Assembly: GCA_965206615.1 (NCBI GenBank)
Contig: CBDBKI010000005.1
Location: 2,418,001 to 2,482,000, forward strand
Origin: VXNE01 sp965206615
Lineage (GTDB): Bacteria; Pseudomonadota; Gammaproteobacteria; Pseudomonadales; Azotimanducaceae
Length of the DNA: 64,000 nucleotides
Reading direction: 5' to 3'
In this document: in pieces, positions 25,548-33,350 of the stretch
Position numbering within the stretch: position 1 is the stretch's first letter
Layout: each line of letters opens with the position of its first letter
Program-made: the position numbers and the translations under genes
The notes under the pieces: generated by a model
Seen by the model: the letters and a program-made list of their open reading frames with translations, nothing else
Database searches by the model: none
Told to the model about the DNA's origin: nothing

Positions 25548-27151
25548 GGGGTCTCCGCGGGCAGCCGCAGCCGCACGTCCCACAGCATGTAACGGTCCAC
25601 CCGCACGCCGGTCAGCTTGTCCGGGTCGTACACCACGATGTCGTCGACATGCACCAGGGGGAGTGACAGCACCTGCTTGACGACGATGTTGAAGTACTCC
25701 CGGTAGTGACGCGCGCGCAGTTCCTGGTCGAGGCTGCGCCGCGCCTCGCGGCCGAGCTGCTCGAGCCGCGGCTCCTCGTAATGGAACGGATTGAACCCGG
25801 CCGTCGCCGACCAGATCGCCTGGTGGCGGCTGTCGGGGTCGAAGTTGGGATAGCCGATGGTGTTCACCGGATACTCCCGCGTCCGCGCCATGGCCTCGAT
25901 CGTGCCGGGCTCGATGACCTTGATGCGCATATCGATCCCCACGTTGCGCAGGTAGGCCTGGAGAGCCTCGTACAGGGCGGTGTTGTGCGGTAGCACGGGG
26001 ACCGTGAAAGAGAAGCCGTCGACGCCGGCTTCGGCGAGCAGGGCGCGTGCCCGGTCCGGGTCATGGGAGAAGAAGCCCTCGAGGGACGGGTCGTGGCCCA
26101 GCCCCGGCAGCATGGGCTGGAACGCCGGACGGGCGTAGCCGAGGAACACGGTGTCGGCGATGGCCTGGCGGTCCACGGCAAAGCCGATGGCCTGGCGTAC
26201 GCGGGCGTCACCGAGTTCGGGCACCAGTTCGCCGGCCCGGTCCAGGATCGTCAGGCCGAGCCAGCCGTTCGAGTGCGCGGAGATCCCGAAGCCCCTGGCC
26301 AGCGCCGGCGCCGCTTCGGCCGGCCTCACCTCGGCGAGATCGATCTGTCCGGAGATCAGGGCGTTGAGCCGCGCCCGGTTGTTGACCAGCGGGCGGATGG
26401 CGATGGGCGGGGCGTCCTGGAAGGCCGAATCGTGGTAGTCCGGGTTGGGCACGAAGCGGTGCACCTCGCCGATGGCGGAGTTCGCGCGGTCGTACCGCCA
26501 GGGCCCGGTCCCGACGGGGTCGAGGTCGAGGTCGGGGTTGTCGAATGCCGCGGGACTCACCATCAGCCCCGGCGACATGCCCAGGTTGTAGAGCAGCGTC
26601 GGGTCCGGGTAGTGCAGGTGCAGGCGCAGCGTGAAGTCGTCCAGCGCCTCGGCTGAGTACATCGATGCGACCGTGTTGATGCGCGGCCCCTCGAGGCGCA
26701 TGAGCCGTTCGATGTTGGCCTTCGCCGCATGGGCGTCGAACCGCTCTCCGTCGATGAACCGGACGTCGCGGCGCAGTTGCAACTCCACCGTGGTCGGGTC
26801 GGGCCAGCTCCAGGACGCGGCCAGGCCCGGGTAAGGCTTGGAGAAGTCGGCGGTGTTGAGCCGCGTCAGGCCGTCATAGACGAGGACGAGGTAGGTTTCG
26901 AAGGGCGCCCCGGTGTCCGCGAGGTGCGGGTCGAAGGTGACGAGGGGCGTGCCCGTTCCGAAACGAACGGTCCGATCCGCGGGCACGGCGTCGCCGGGGC
27001 GCCCCGTCTCGTGCCCCGCCCTTGAGCATGCGGACAACGAGAACACGGCGACGGCGCACAGGGCCGCCGAGAGTACCGCCCGGCCCGGCCGGCAAGCCCG
27101 GCGTCGTGCCACGGGCGTTGGCCCGGCGCAGGCCGTCCGACTCCTGCTCAA
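25544..27151 (-). CDS. solute-binding lipoprotein, SBP family 5 (copy 3)
   Basis: A 535-residue binding protein paralogous to those at 16633 and 19817. It has FDPHLADTGAPF, LVYDGLTR, FDAHAAKANIERLM, DPVGTGPWRYD, VDRQAIADTVFLGYARPAFQPM and YPNFDPDSRHQAIW, and a signal with lipobox LSAC. The start is uncertain: TTG 27151 overlaps the stop of the upstream remnant gene (TTGA), while GTG 27112 is the only later alternative; neither has a good ribosome site. The C-terminus is shorter than in copy 2 and its TAG stop is part of a REP end, so a longer original tail may have been lost. Probably feeds the importer at 12679-16639. Confidence 0.88.
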   Translation of the reverse strand: MSRSRTACAGPTPVARRRACRPGRAVLSAALCAVAVFSLSACSRAGHETGRPGDAVPADRTVRFGTGTPLVTFDPHLADTGAPFETYLVLVYDGLTRLNTADFSKPYPGLAASWSWPDPTTVELQLRRDVRFIDGERFDAHAAKANIERLMRLEGPRINTVASMYSAEALDDFTLRLHLHYPDPTLLYNLGMSPGLMVSPAAFDNPDLDLDPVGTGPWRYDRANSAIGEVHRFVPNPDYHDSAFQDAPPIAIRPLVNNRARLNALISGQIDLAEVRPAEAAPALARGFGISAHSNGWLGLTILDRAGELVPELGDARVRQAIGFAVDRQAIADTVFLGYARPAFQPMLPGLGHDPSLEGFFSHDPDRARALLAEAGVDGFSFTVPVLPHNTALYEALQAYLRNVGIDMRIKVIEPGTIEAMARTREYPVNTIGYPNFDPDSRHQAIWSATAGFNPFHYEEPRLEQLGREARRSLDQELRARHYREYFNIVVKQVLSLPLVHVDDIVVYDPDKLTGVRVDRYMLWDVRLRLPAETP

Positions 27152-27552
27152 GTTTCGAAGAACGCCAGCGTGCGCACCTCGATGCGCTCACGCTCCGACG
27201 CGTCCGCGGGACCGGTCGGGTCGTCGAAGGCCGAATGCGCCGTGAAGCGCGCGCGGCCGTCCCGCATCGAGTCGTAGCACTTGAGCAGCATGGCCTCGTC
27301 CGTGCGCATTTCCAGCACGTAGAACCAGCGGTGGTCCGGGTTGTACAGCAGCGAGTAGATCTCGCCTTCCCGGTCCAGGGACAGGGTGTCGACCGCGGCA
27401 CGGGCGTCGGCTACCGCCATCGTGTGCGTCTCGCCGGCCGGCGAGTGCTCGGGGTGCCTTTGCCGGCCTCTCTCGCTCAGGAAGTAGCCAGGCTTTCGGG
27501 CGGGCCTCTCGATGTAGTGGAAGGCGGCTTCGAGCCGGTGTGCGGCGTCCAT
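27148..27552 (-). pseudogene. internally deleted CmcJ/NvfI (GA4 desaturase)-family oxidoreductase
   Basis: A 134-residue open frame with two family pieces. The N-terminal piece (FHYIERPARKPG to DARAAVDTLSLDREG) matches the start of these Fe(II)/2-oxoglutarate-type oxidoreductases. The C-terminal piece (IYSLLYNPDHRWFY, EAMLLKCYDS, RARFTAHSAFDDPT, IEVRTLAFF) is their highly conserved end. Full-length relatives have roughly 270-300 residues; the catalytic middle with the metal-binding His/Asp is missing, joined in frame at about residue 65. It is probably non-functional as an oxygenase. The stop overlaps the start of the next binding-protein gene. Identification rests on my recall of the family; an alignment would settle it. 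Confidence 0.72.
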
Positions 27553-27610
27553 CGGTCTCCCGTAATTCCCAGGTGGCGGCAGGTGATCGATTATGCCGGC
27601 AAAGCGGGGC

Positions 27611-28195
27611 TCACACGATCAGCCTGGTGGCGTAGGCGATGGTGCCGGCGGTCAGCGCGTGGCGCCGCTGGAAGTTCTGCCGGGCTTCCTCCGGCGGGCG
27701 CCGCGAGCTCTGCCAGGAGTTCAGTCCGTCGTACCACGTGAGCAGCAGCATCCGGCCGCGTTCGTCGGAACAGTCGCGCTGGCAGAAGAGGCCCTGGGGC
27801 TCCGCACGGTATGCGTCGACGGTCTCGAAGCTGGTCCAGGCGGTCTGCGACAGTGCCGCGATCTCCTCGACATCCCGATGCGCGACGTCGAAGAAGCGGA
27901 AGACGTACAGCCCCTCCCGCGTCAGCGGGGTGCGGTCGGTGGGCCGCACGGTGGGTACCAGCGTCAGGGACTCCACCCGCTCTACGGCATCGAGCCCCGC
28001 GACGGTCTCGATCGAGTCGGCGACCGCCGCATCGTCGCCAGCCGTCACCGCGATCACCTCGTTCGAGCCGACGCCGAAGAGGCCATGAAACGCACCCCAG
28101 ATCCGCTCGGCCGGCAGTGCCGCGACGAGTGCCTCGTGCACCGGTCCCCAGTCCCGCTGGCGGCCGCCGATGCGAAGAAAAGCGAAAGTGTCCAT
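27611..28195 (-). CDS. NIPSNAP/EthD-like ferredoxin-fold protein
   Basis: A 194-residue soluble protein with two repeated alpha+beta halves. The second half (GLYVFRFFDVAHRDVEEIAALSQTAW is read here as GLYVFRFFDVAHRD then EEIAALSQTAW, later LLLTWYDGLNSW) resembles NIPSNAP-type dimeric ferredoxin-like barrels. There is no signal peptide or membrane segment. It is divergent from the ThDP enzyme at 28338, with 142 bp between the starts. Such proteins often accompany catabolic genes, but no reaction can be assigned from sequence. Confidence 0.72.
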   Translation of the reverse strand: MDTFAFLRIGGRQRDWGPVHEALVAALPAERIWGAFHGLFGVGSNEVIAVTAGDDAAVADSIETVAGLDAVERVESLTLVPTVRPTDRTPLTREGLYVFRFFDVAHRDVEEIAALSQTAWTSFETVDAYRAEPQGLFCQRDCSDERGRMLLLTWYDGLNSWQSSRRPPEEARQNFQRRHALTAGTIAYATRLIV

Positions 28196-28337
28196 GCGTT
28201 CGTGAGCCTATGTCGTCCTTGTGCCGCAACGTTAACCGAACGTGGGGCACCGCGAAAAGGAGGACGAAGGGGGGCGTGCCGGGCCGGTCCCGCAGTGCCT
28301 GCGTGATAAGCTCCGTCCCTTTTTTGGGGAGCGATCC

Positions 28338-29888
28338 ATGAATGGCGCCGAGAGCCTGCTGCGCACGCTGGTCGCCCACGGCGTGGACGTGTGCTTCGCA
28401 AATCCGGGCACGTCGGAGATGCACCTCGTACAGGCGATCGACGCGGTCGACGAGACGCGCGGCGTGCTGTGCCTGTTCGAGGGCGTCTGCACCGGCGCCG
28501 CGGACGGCTACGCGCGCATGCAGCGGCGGCCGGCGACCACGCTCCTGCACCTCGGCGCCGGGTTGGCGAACGGGGTGGCGAACCTGCACAACTGCCGCCG
28601 GGCGGACTCGCCGCTCATCAACATCATCGGCGACCACGCCATTCATCACGTGCCCTACGACGCGCCGCTCACGTCGGACATCGAGGCCGTCGCGAAGCCG
28701 GTCTCGGCGTGGATCCGCACGGCGCGCACGTCCGAGGGGCTGGCCCTGGACGCCGTCGACGCGGTGCGCGCCTCGCTGGCGCCCAATCCCATGCCGCGTG
28801 GCGGGATCGCGACACTCATCGTGCCGGTCGACGCCGCGTGGGGCGAGGGTCGTCCAAGGGCCAGGGATCCGGGTTTCGATGCATCGATGGCGAAGCCCGT
28901 CGTGGCCGACGACGTCGTCGAGGCGGTCGCGCCGCGGATCGACGCCGACACCCTGCTCATGATCGACGGCAACGCCCTGACCGAAGCCGGCGTGCGCGCG
29001 GCCGGCCGCATCGCCGCCGCGACGGGCTGTCGCCTCTACACACCGACGTTTCCGGCGCGTGTCGAGGCGGGACCGGACCTGCCGCTCGTGGAACGGTTGC
29101 CGTACTTCCCCGAGCACGTCATGCAGGTGCTGGCGTCCGTCAAGAAGCTCGTGCTCGCGGGAGCGCAGTCGCCGGTCAGTTTTTTCGCCTATCAGAACCT
29201 GCCCAGCGACCTCGTCCCGGAGCATTGCGAGACGATCCGGCTCGCCCATCGACACGAGGACGTGATGGCCGCGCTCACGGGCGTTGCCGACGCGCTCGAC
29301 GCGCCCGCGGGAACAGGCCCGGGCGGACAGCGCCCCGACAAACCGCAGGGCGATCTGTCGGCCGGCAGCATCGCGCAGCTGCTTGCCGTCCACGCGCCGG
29401 AGAACAGCATCATGTCCACGGACTCGGGCGGCGGCGGCGCGGCGTTCCCGTTGCTGCAGCGCTGCCTGCGGCACAGCTGGCTCAACCTGACCGGCGGTTC
29501 CATCGGCGACGGCGGTCCGATCTCGGTGGGCGCAGCGATCGCCTGCCCGGACCGTCAGGTATTCGCGTTGCTCGGCGACGGCGGGGCGATGTACACGAAC
29601 CAGTACCTGTGGACCGCTGCCCGCGAGGGCCTGAACATCGTGACCGTCATCTTTTCGAACCGTCAGTACAACATCCTCGAAGTGGAGTACCGGCGGCTCG
29701 GCATCAACGAGATCGGGCGTGACGCGGCCAGCCTCTTCGACCTCGGCAACCCGGACCTGGACTGGGTGGCCCTCGCGGCGGCGCAGGGCGTCCCCGGGGC
29801 GCGCGCGACGACCTGCGAGGAGTTCGATACCGCGCTCGGGAGAGCGTTGGCAAGCGATGGGCCGTACCTGATCGAAGCGGTGGTATAG
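28338..29888 (+). CDS. thiamine-diphosphate enzyme, acetolactate synthase large-subunit-like
   Basis: A 516-residue ThDP-dependent decarboxylase or carboligase with the three usual domains: PYR (FANPGTSE, catalytic Glu about 48 in CLFEGVCTGAADGYAR), a central domain and PP (LGDGGAMYTNQYLW to VIFSNRQYN, the GDG-N cofactor motif). ATG 28338 has GGGGAG 7 bp upstream. No small regulatory subunit gene is adjacent and there are no branched-chain genes nearby, so catabolic 2-oxoacid decarboxylation is at least as likely as acetolactate synthesis. It is followed after 26 bp by an MFS transporter gene, then a selenoprotein gene and a GST gene, probably one operon. Confidence 0.9.
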   Translation: MNGAESLLRTLVAHGVDVCFANPGTSEMHLVQAIDAVDETRGVLCLFEGVCTGAADGYARMQRRPATTLLHLGAGLANGVANLHNCRRADSPLINIIGDHAIHHVPYDAPLTSDIEAVAKPVSAWIRTARTSEGLALDAVDAVRASLAPNPMPRGGIATLIVPVDAAWGEGRPRARDPGFDASMAKPVVADDVVEAVAPRIDADTLLMIDGNALTEAGVRAAGRIAAATGCRLYTPTFPARVEAGPDLPLVERLPYFPEHVMQVLASVKKLVLAGAQSPVSFFAYQNLPSDLVPEHCETIRLAHRHEDVMAALTGVADALDAPAGTGPGGQRPDKPQGDLSAGSIAQLLAVHAPENSIMSTDSGGGGAAFPLLQRCLRHSWLNLTGGSIGDGGPISVGAAIACPDRQVFALLGDGGAMYTNQYLWTAAREGLNIVTVIFSNRQYNILEVEYRRLGINEIGRDAASLFDLGNPDLDWVALAAAQGVPGARATTCEEFDTALGRALASDGPYLIEAVV

Positions 29889-29914
29889 CGGCCGCCGGTC
29901 CGAGGGATCTCGCC

Positions 29915-31243
29915 ATGACTTCATCCTCCGCGCCCCGTCCCTCCGGCGCGATCGAAATGCCGTCGCCGGCGGCCGGCGCTGCGACGCGCGGCAATCACCC
30001 CTACTACGTCCTGGCCCTTCTCTTCCTGGCGTACACGTTCAGCTTCGTCGACCGCCAGATCCTGTCGATCCTGTTCGAGCCCATCAAGCTGGAGATGGGC
30101 CTGTCGGACACGCAGCTCGGCTTCCTCGGGGGACTCGCCTTTGCGCTCTTCTATGCGACGCTCGGCTTGCCCATCGCGATGTTCGCCGACCGCAGCGTAC
30201 GCACCCGGATCATCACCGCGTCGCTGGTGGTGTTCTCGCTCATGACGGCGCTCTGCGGTCTGGCGCAGAACTTCTGGCAGCTCGCGCTTGCCCGGGTCGG
30301 GGTGGGCGTGGGCGAGGCGGGCGTCAACCCGTCAAGCCACTCGATCATCGCGGACATCTTCCCGCCCGAGCGCCGCTCGACGGCCATGGGCGTGATCGCC
30401 GTGGGCGCCAATGCGGGAATGCTCCTCGGCATGGCCGCCGGCGGCATCCTGAGCGTCCTGTACGGCTGGCGGGTCGCCATCATGGCGGTGGGCCTGCCGG
30501 GCCTGCTGCTGGCGCTGATCTTCTGGCTGACGGTGCGCGAGCCGGTGCGCGGCGCCTCGGAGCAGCGTTCGGCGCAGGAGAAAGCCCCGCCGATCGGCGA
30601 AACGCTGACCTACATGTGGCGCAACAAGGCGATGCGCCACCTGGTGATCGGCTCCATGCTCAAGGGCACCGCGGGGTACGGTCTGGTGTCCTGGATGCCG
30701 TCGTTCTTCATGCGCACCCACGAACTGACGGCCGCCCAGGTCGGGCTGCTGCTGGCGATAGGCATGGGAGTCCTGGGCGGTCTCGGTGCGTTCCTTGGCG
30801 GCTACCTCAACGACCGGCTGTCGAAACGCCGCGCGGGCGCGGGCCTGGCCGCCATCGCCGTCATTACCGCCGGCGTGTTTCCGTTCTCCGTGGCGGCCTA
30901 TCTGGTGGACGACTTCCGGATCGCGGTAGCCCTGTTCGTCATCCCACTGTTCGGCGGCAACATGTTTCTCGCGCCCGGGCTCGCCCTGATCCAGAGCCTG
31001 GCGCGGCTACGCATGCGCGCGGTCGCCTCCGCCGTGAAGATGCTGACGCTCAACCTGATCGGCCTCGGGCTCGGCCCTCAGGTGGTGGGCATCCTGAGTG
31101 ACGTGTTGCGCCCGACCCTCGGGACCGACTCGCTGCGGGTCGCCATGGTGGTTGTGGGCTCGCTCGCCGTGTGGGGTGCGGTGCACTTCTACCTGTCGAG
31201 CAGGCACATGCGGGAAGGGCTCGCCCAGGCCCGGCAGGGATGA
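29915..31243 (+). CDS. MFS transporter, spinster-like
   Basis: A 442-residue transporter with twelve predicted helices. After a short Pro/Ala-rich cytoplasmic start, FVDRQILSILFEPIK and LGLPIAMFADRSVRTRII (the loop 2-3 motif A region) and VGVGVGEAGVNPSSHSII are characteristic of the spinster-like/ACS-like group. The second half begins near HLVIGSMLKGTAGYG. It lies 26 bp after the ThDP gene and 49 bp before the selenoprotein gene, so it could move the substrate or product of that enzyme. Substrate unknown; organic acids are a reasonable guess. Confidence 0.92.
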   Translation: MTSSSAPRPSGAIEMPSPAAGAATRGNHPYYVLALLFLAYTFSFVDRQILSILFEPIKLEMGLSDTQLGFLGGLAFALFYATLGLPIAMFADRSVRTRIITASLVVFSLMTALCGLAQNFWQLALARVGVGVGEAGVNPSSHSIIADIFPPERRSTAMGVIAVGANAGMLLGMAAGGILSVLYGWRVAIMAVGLPGLLLALIFWLTVREPVRGASEQRSAQEKAPPIGETLTYMWRNKAMRHLVIGSMLKGTAGYGLVSWMPSFFMRTHELTAAQVGLLLAIGMGVLGGLGAFLGGYLNDRLSKRRAGAGLAAIAVITAGVFPFSVAAYLVDDFRIAVALFVIPLFGGNMFLAPGLALIQSLARLRMRAVASAVKMLTLNLIGLGLGPQVVGILSDVLRPTLGTDSLRVAMVVVGSLAVWGAVHFYLSSRHMREGLAQARQG

Positions 31244-31292
31244 GGGGAATCCGCTGCATCGCGCCTGAACGGTCGCCGGGAGGAAGACGTTA

Positions 31293-32486
31293 GTGGTCAG
31301 ACTGTCGGACCTGCCGGACTACGAGCGGGCACACCTGCTCGAGAAGAACCTCGTACCCCTCGGTCGCACCCCGTGGGTGGCCCCCGGGACGCCGCTGGCG
31401 CAGCGCAAGGTCGCTCTGGTGACCACCGCGGGATTGCACCGCCGTACGGACACCGCTTTCGATCTGACGGACGCGACCTACCGCGTTCTCCCGGGCGACT
31501 TGACGGGCGCGGACCTCGTCATGTCGCACAGCTCCGTCAACTTCGACCGCTCCGGCTTCCAGGAGGACGCGAACCTGGTCTTCCCCATCGACCGGTTCCG
31601 TGAGCTGGCGGAAGAGGGCGTGGTAAGAAGCCTCGCCTCGAACCATTACAGCTTCATGGGAGCGGGACTATTGCCCGAGGCCTATGCAGCGCCGGCCCGG
31701 GGTTTGGCGAAGGTGCTGCACCGGGACGGGGTCGACACCGCGTTCCTGACACCGGTCTGACCCAACTGCACCCGCGCCGTGAGCGCGGTGGCCCACTACC
31801 TGGAGGACGAGGGCATCGCCACGACCGGCATCAGCCTGGTGCGCGAGAACACCGAGGCCCTGCGGCCGCCGCGATTCCTGTGGGTCACGTTTCCGCTCGG
31901 CCGGCCGCTCGGCATGCCGGGCGACGCCGCGTTTCAGCGGCGTGTCGTGCTCGCGGCGCTGGCGCTGCTCGATGCGCCGCACGGGCCGGTACTGGCGGAC
32001 TATCCGGAGGATGTCCCGGATGCAGCCACGAGCGAAGCAGCCGCCTGCCCGGTGAGTTTCCCGGCGCGGGTAGAGCAGGACGGAAGCTGGGCTGCGTCGC
32101 TGCGCGCGGAGGTCGATCTGCTGCAGCCGTGGTACGCGCTGTCGCTCGAGCGCCGCGGGCGCACGACGGTGGGGCTCGCCGGCGCGCCGGTCGAACGGCT
32201 TGCCGAGCGGTTCGGTGGGTTGCTCGACGGAGGCGGCGTGCCGGAGGGCTTCGATGCACTGCAGGACACCAAGCGCGCCCTGGAAGACCTGAAGGCGTTT
32301 CACCAGGAGGCGGTGACCGCACAGCCCGGGGACATGCCGTGGCGGGAGGTGCGTCGCGTGCTCTGGCGGGAGACCGTGCTCGGCGAAGGCATGATCGTGT
32401 TGCGGGACCGCTTCGAGGCTTCCGGGAATCAGATGCTACGGGCCTTTACGCGCGTGCTCGTGCCGCGCGGGGCGCTTGAGGACTGA
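31293..32486 (+). CDS. GrdB/PrdB-like selenoprotein with in-frame UGA (Sec 156)
   Basis: One gene read through a UGA. GTG 31293 has GGGAGGAAG about 7 bp upstream. Residues 1-155 (VFPIDRFRELAEEGVV, SLASNHYSFMGAG) and 157-397 (PNCTRAVSAVAHYLEDEG, PRFLWVTFPLGRPLG) are in the same frame and together match the glycine/betaine/sarcosine/D-proline reductase selenoprotein B family. UGA 31758-31760 falls exactly where the family has U or C in a UPxC motif, here UPNC, followed at once by conserved sequence. A hairpin begins about 10 nt later. Total 397 residues. Family members outside amino-acid-fermenting clostridia are of unknown reaction; a selenol redox site is inferred. SelA, SelB and tRNA-Sec are not in the window. 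Confidence 0.87.
31769..31790 (+). promoter_or_regulatory. putative bacterial SECIS hairpin
   Basis: Starting 9 nt after the UGA, a stem of six G-C pairs (CCGCGC with GCGCGG) closes the loop CGUGA. It is extended by A-U and C-G pairs past one bulged C. The loop GU lies about 21 nt after the U of UGA, in the range of E. coli fdhF-type SECIS loops. Structure drawn by eye. Confidence 0.6.
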
Positions 32487-32594
32487 AGCCTGGTCCGGTC
32501 GGAACGCGGGCGCTGCGCACCGAAGTCTGGCAGTATGCGACGCCGCCCGGCTACGGGATGACACACCAGAAACGGATCACTGACAGGAGAAACC

Positions 32595-33206
32595 ATGCTG
32601 AAGCTGCACTTCGCGCCCGGTTCCCGCGCCGGCCGGATCGTCTGGCTGCTCGAAGAACTCGGGTTGCCCTACGAGATGAACAAGATGGCCTTTCATCCGA
32701 AGGACCTGAAGTCCGACGAACACCGGGCGCGCCATCCGCTCGGCAGGGTGCCCGTGCTGGACGACGGCGACGTTCGGATCTTCGAATCCGGCGCCATCGT
32801 GGAGTACGTGCTGGAACGCCACAGGAACGGCGGCCTGAAGCCGGCGGTGGACGCCCCGGAGTTTCCGATGTACCTGCAGTGGTTCCACTACTGCGAGGGC
32901 ATGGTGATGCCGCCCGTGAACACGATCATCGTGCAGACCGTGCTGCTGCCGCCGGAACGCCGTGACGAGACCGCGCTCGGGCAGGCGCAGCGCCTGTTGA
33001 CGCGATCGCTCGCACCGGTCGATCAGAACCTCGAGGGCAGGGACTACCTGATCGGGGACTTCTCGGCGGCGGACATCATGCTCGGCCACGCCTGCTTCAT
33101 GAGCAACCGCCTCGGCTGCGTGACCGACGAGATGGCGAACCTGAAGGCGTACGTGGAACGCATCACGGCGCGTCCCGCGTTCCAGACGGCGATCACGATG
33201 CAATAG
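32595..33206 (+). CDS. glutathione S-transferase family protein (1)
   Basis: A 203-residue cytosolic GST. The thioredoxin-like N-terminal domain (LHFAPGSRAGRIVWLLEELGLPYE is read as LHFAPGSRAGRIVWL and LEELGLPYE) has the SR/RV-type active-site turn with Ser about 9, the cis-Pro in GRVPVLDDG and the GSH gamma-Glu-binding ESGAI. The helical domain ends with FSAADIMLGHA and ITARPAFQ, both typical. ATG 32595 has an AGGAGA ribosome site. It is last in the ThDP, MFS, selenoprotein run, 108 bp after the selenoprotein. A REP-like element separates it from the convergent second GST gene. Confidence 0.92.
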   Translation: MLKLHFAPGSRAGRIVWLLEELGLPYEMNKMAFHPKDLKSDEHRARHPLGRVPVLDDGDVRIFESGAIVEYVLERHRNGGLKPAVDAPEFPMYLQWFHYCEGMVMPPVNTIIVQTVLLPPERRDETALGQAQRLLTRSLAPVDQNLEGRDYLIGDFSAADIMLGHACFMSNRLGCVTDEMANLKAYVERITARPAFQTAITMQ

Positions 33207-33220
33207 CGTGGCGCGGCGAC

Positions 33221-33347
33221 GTAGGGACGGGCTTGTCCCGTCCCGGCGCGACCTGCGGTCGCGTTGCAGTTTCGCTGGCGCGAAACTGCGCGTTGACGAC
33301 GAGGTTCCGCGACTTCCGGGACGGGCGACCACAAGGGTCGCCCCTAC
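33221..33347. repeat. REP/BIME-like element 5 (127 bp, long form)
   Basis: The left arm lacks one G of GTAGGGG; the right arm is consensus (stem GGGCGACC, loop CTTGT). The interior holds a third perfect hairpin, stem GCAGTTTCGC, loop TGGC, at 33266-33289. It lies between two convergent GST genes, 3 bp from the second stop. Its interior is nearly the same as in element 7. Confidence 0.88.
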
Positions 33348-33350
33348 ATG

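Noticed and set aside
31758..31760. UGA as a nonsense mutation or sequencing error making a pseudogene
   Set aside because: The frame is intact on both sides for the whole family length, the UGA is at the redox Cys/Sec position, and a hairpin follows. No frameshift is seen.
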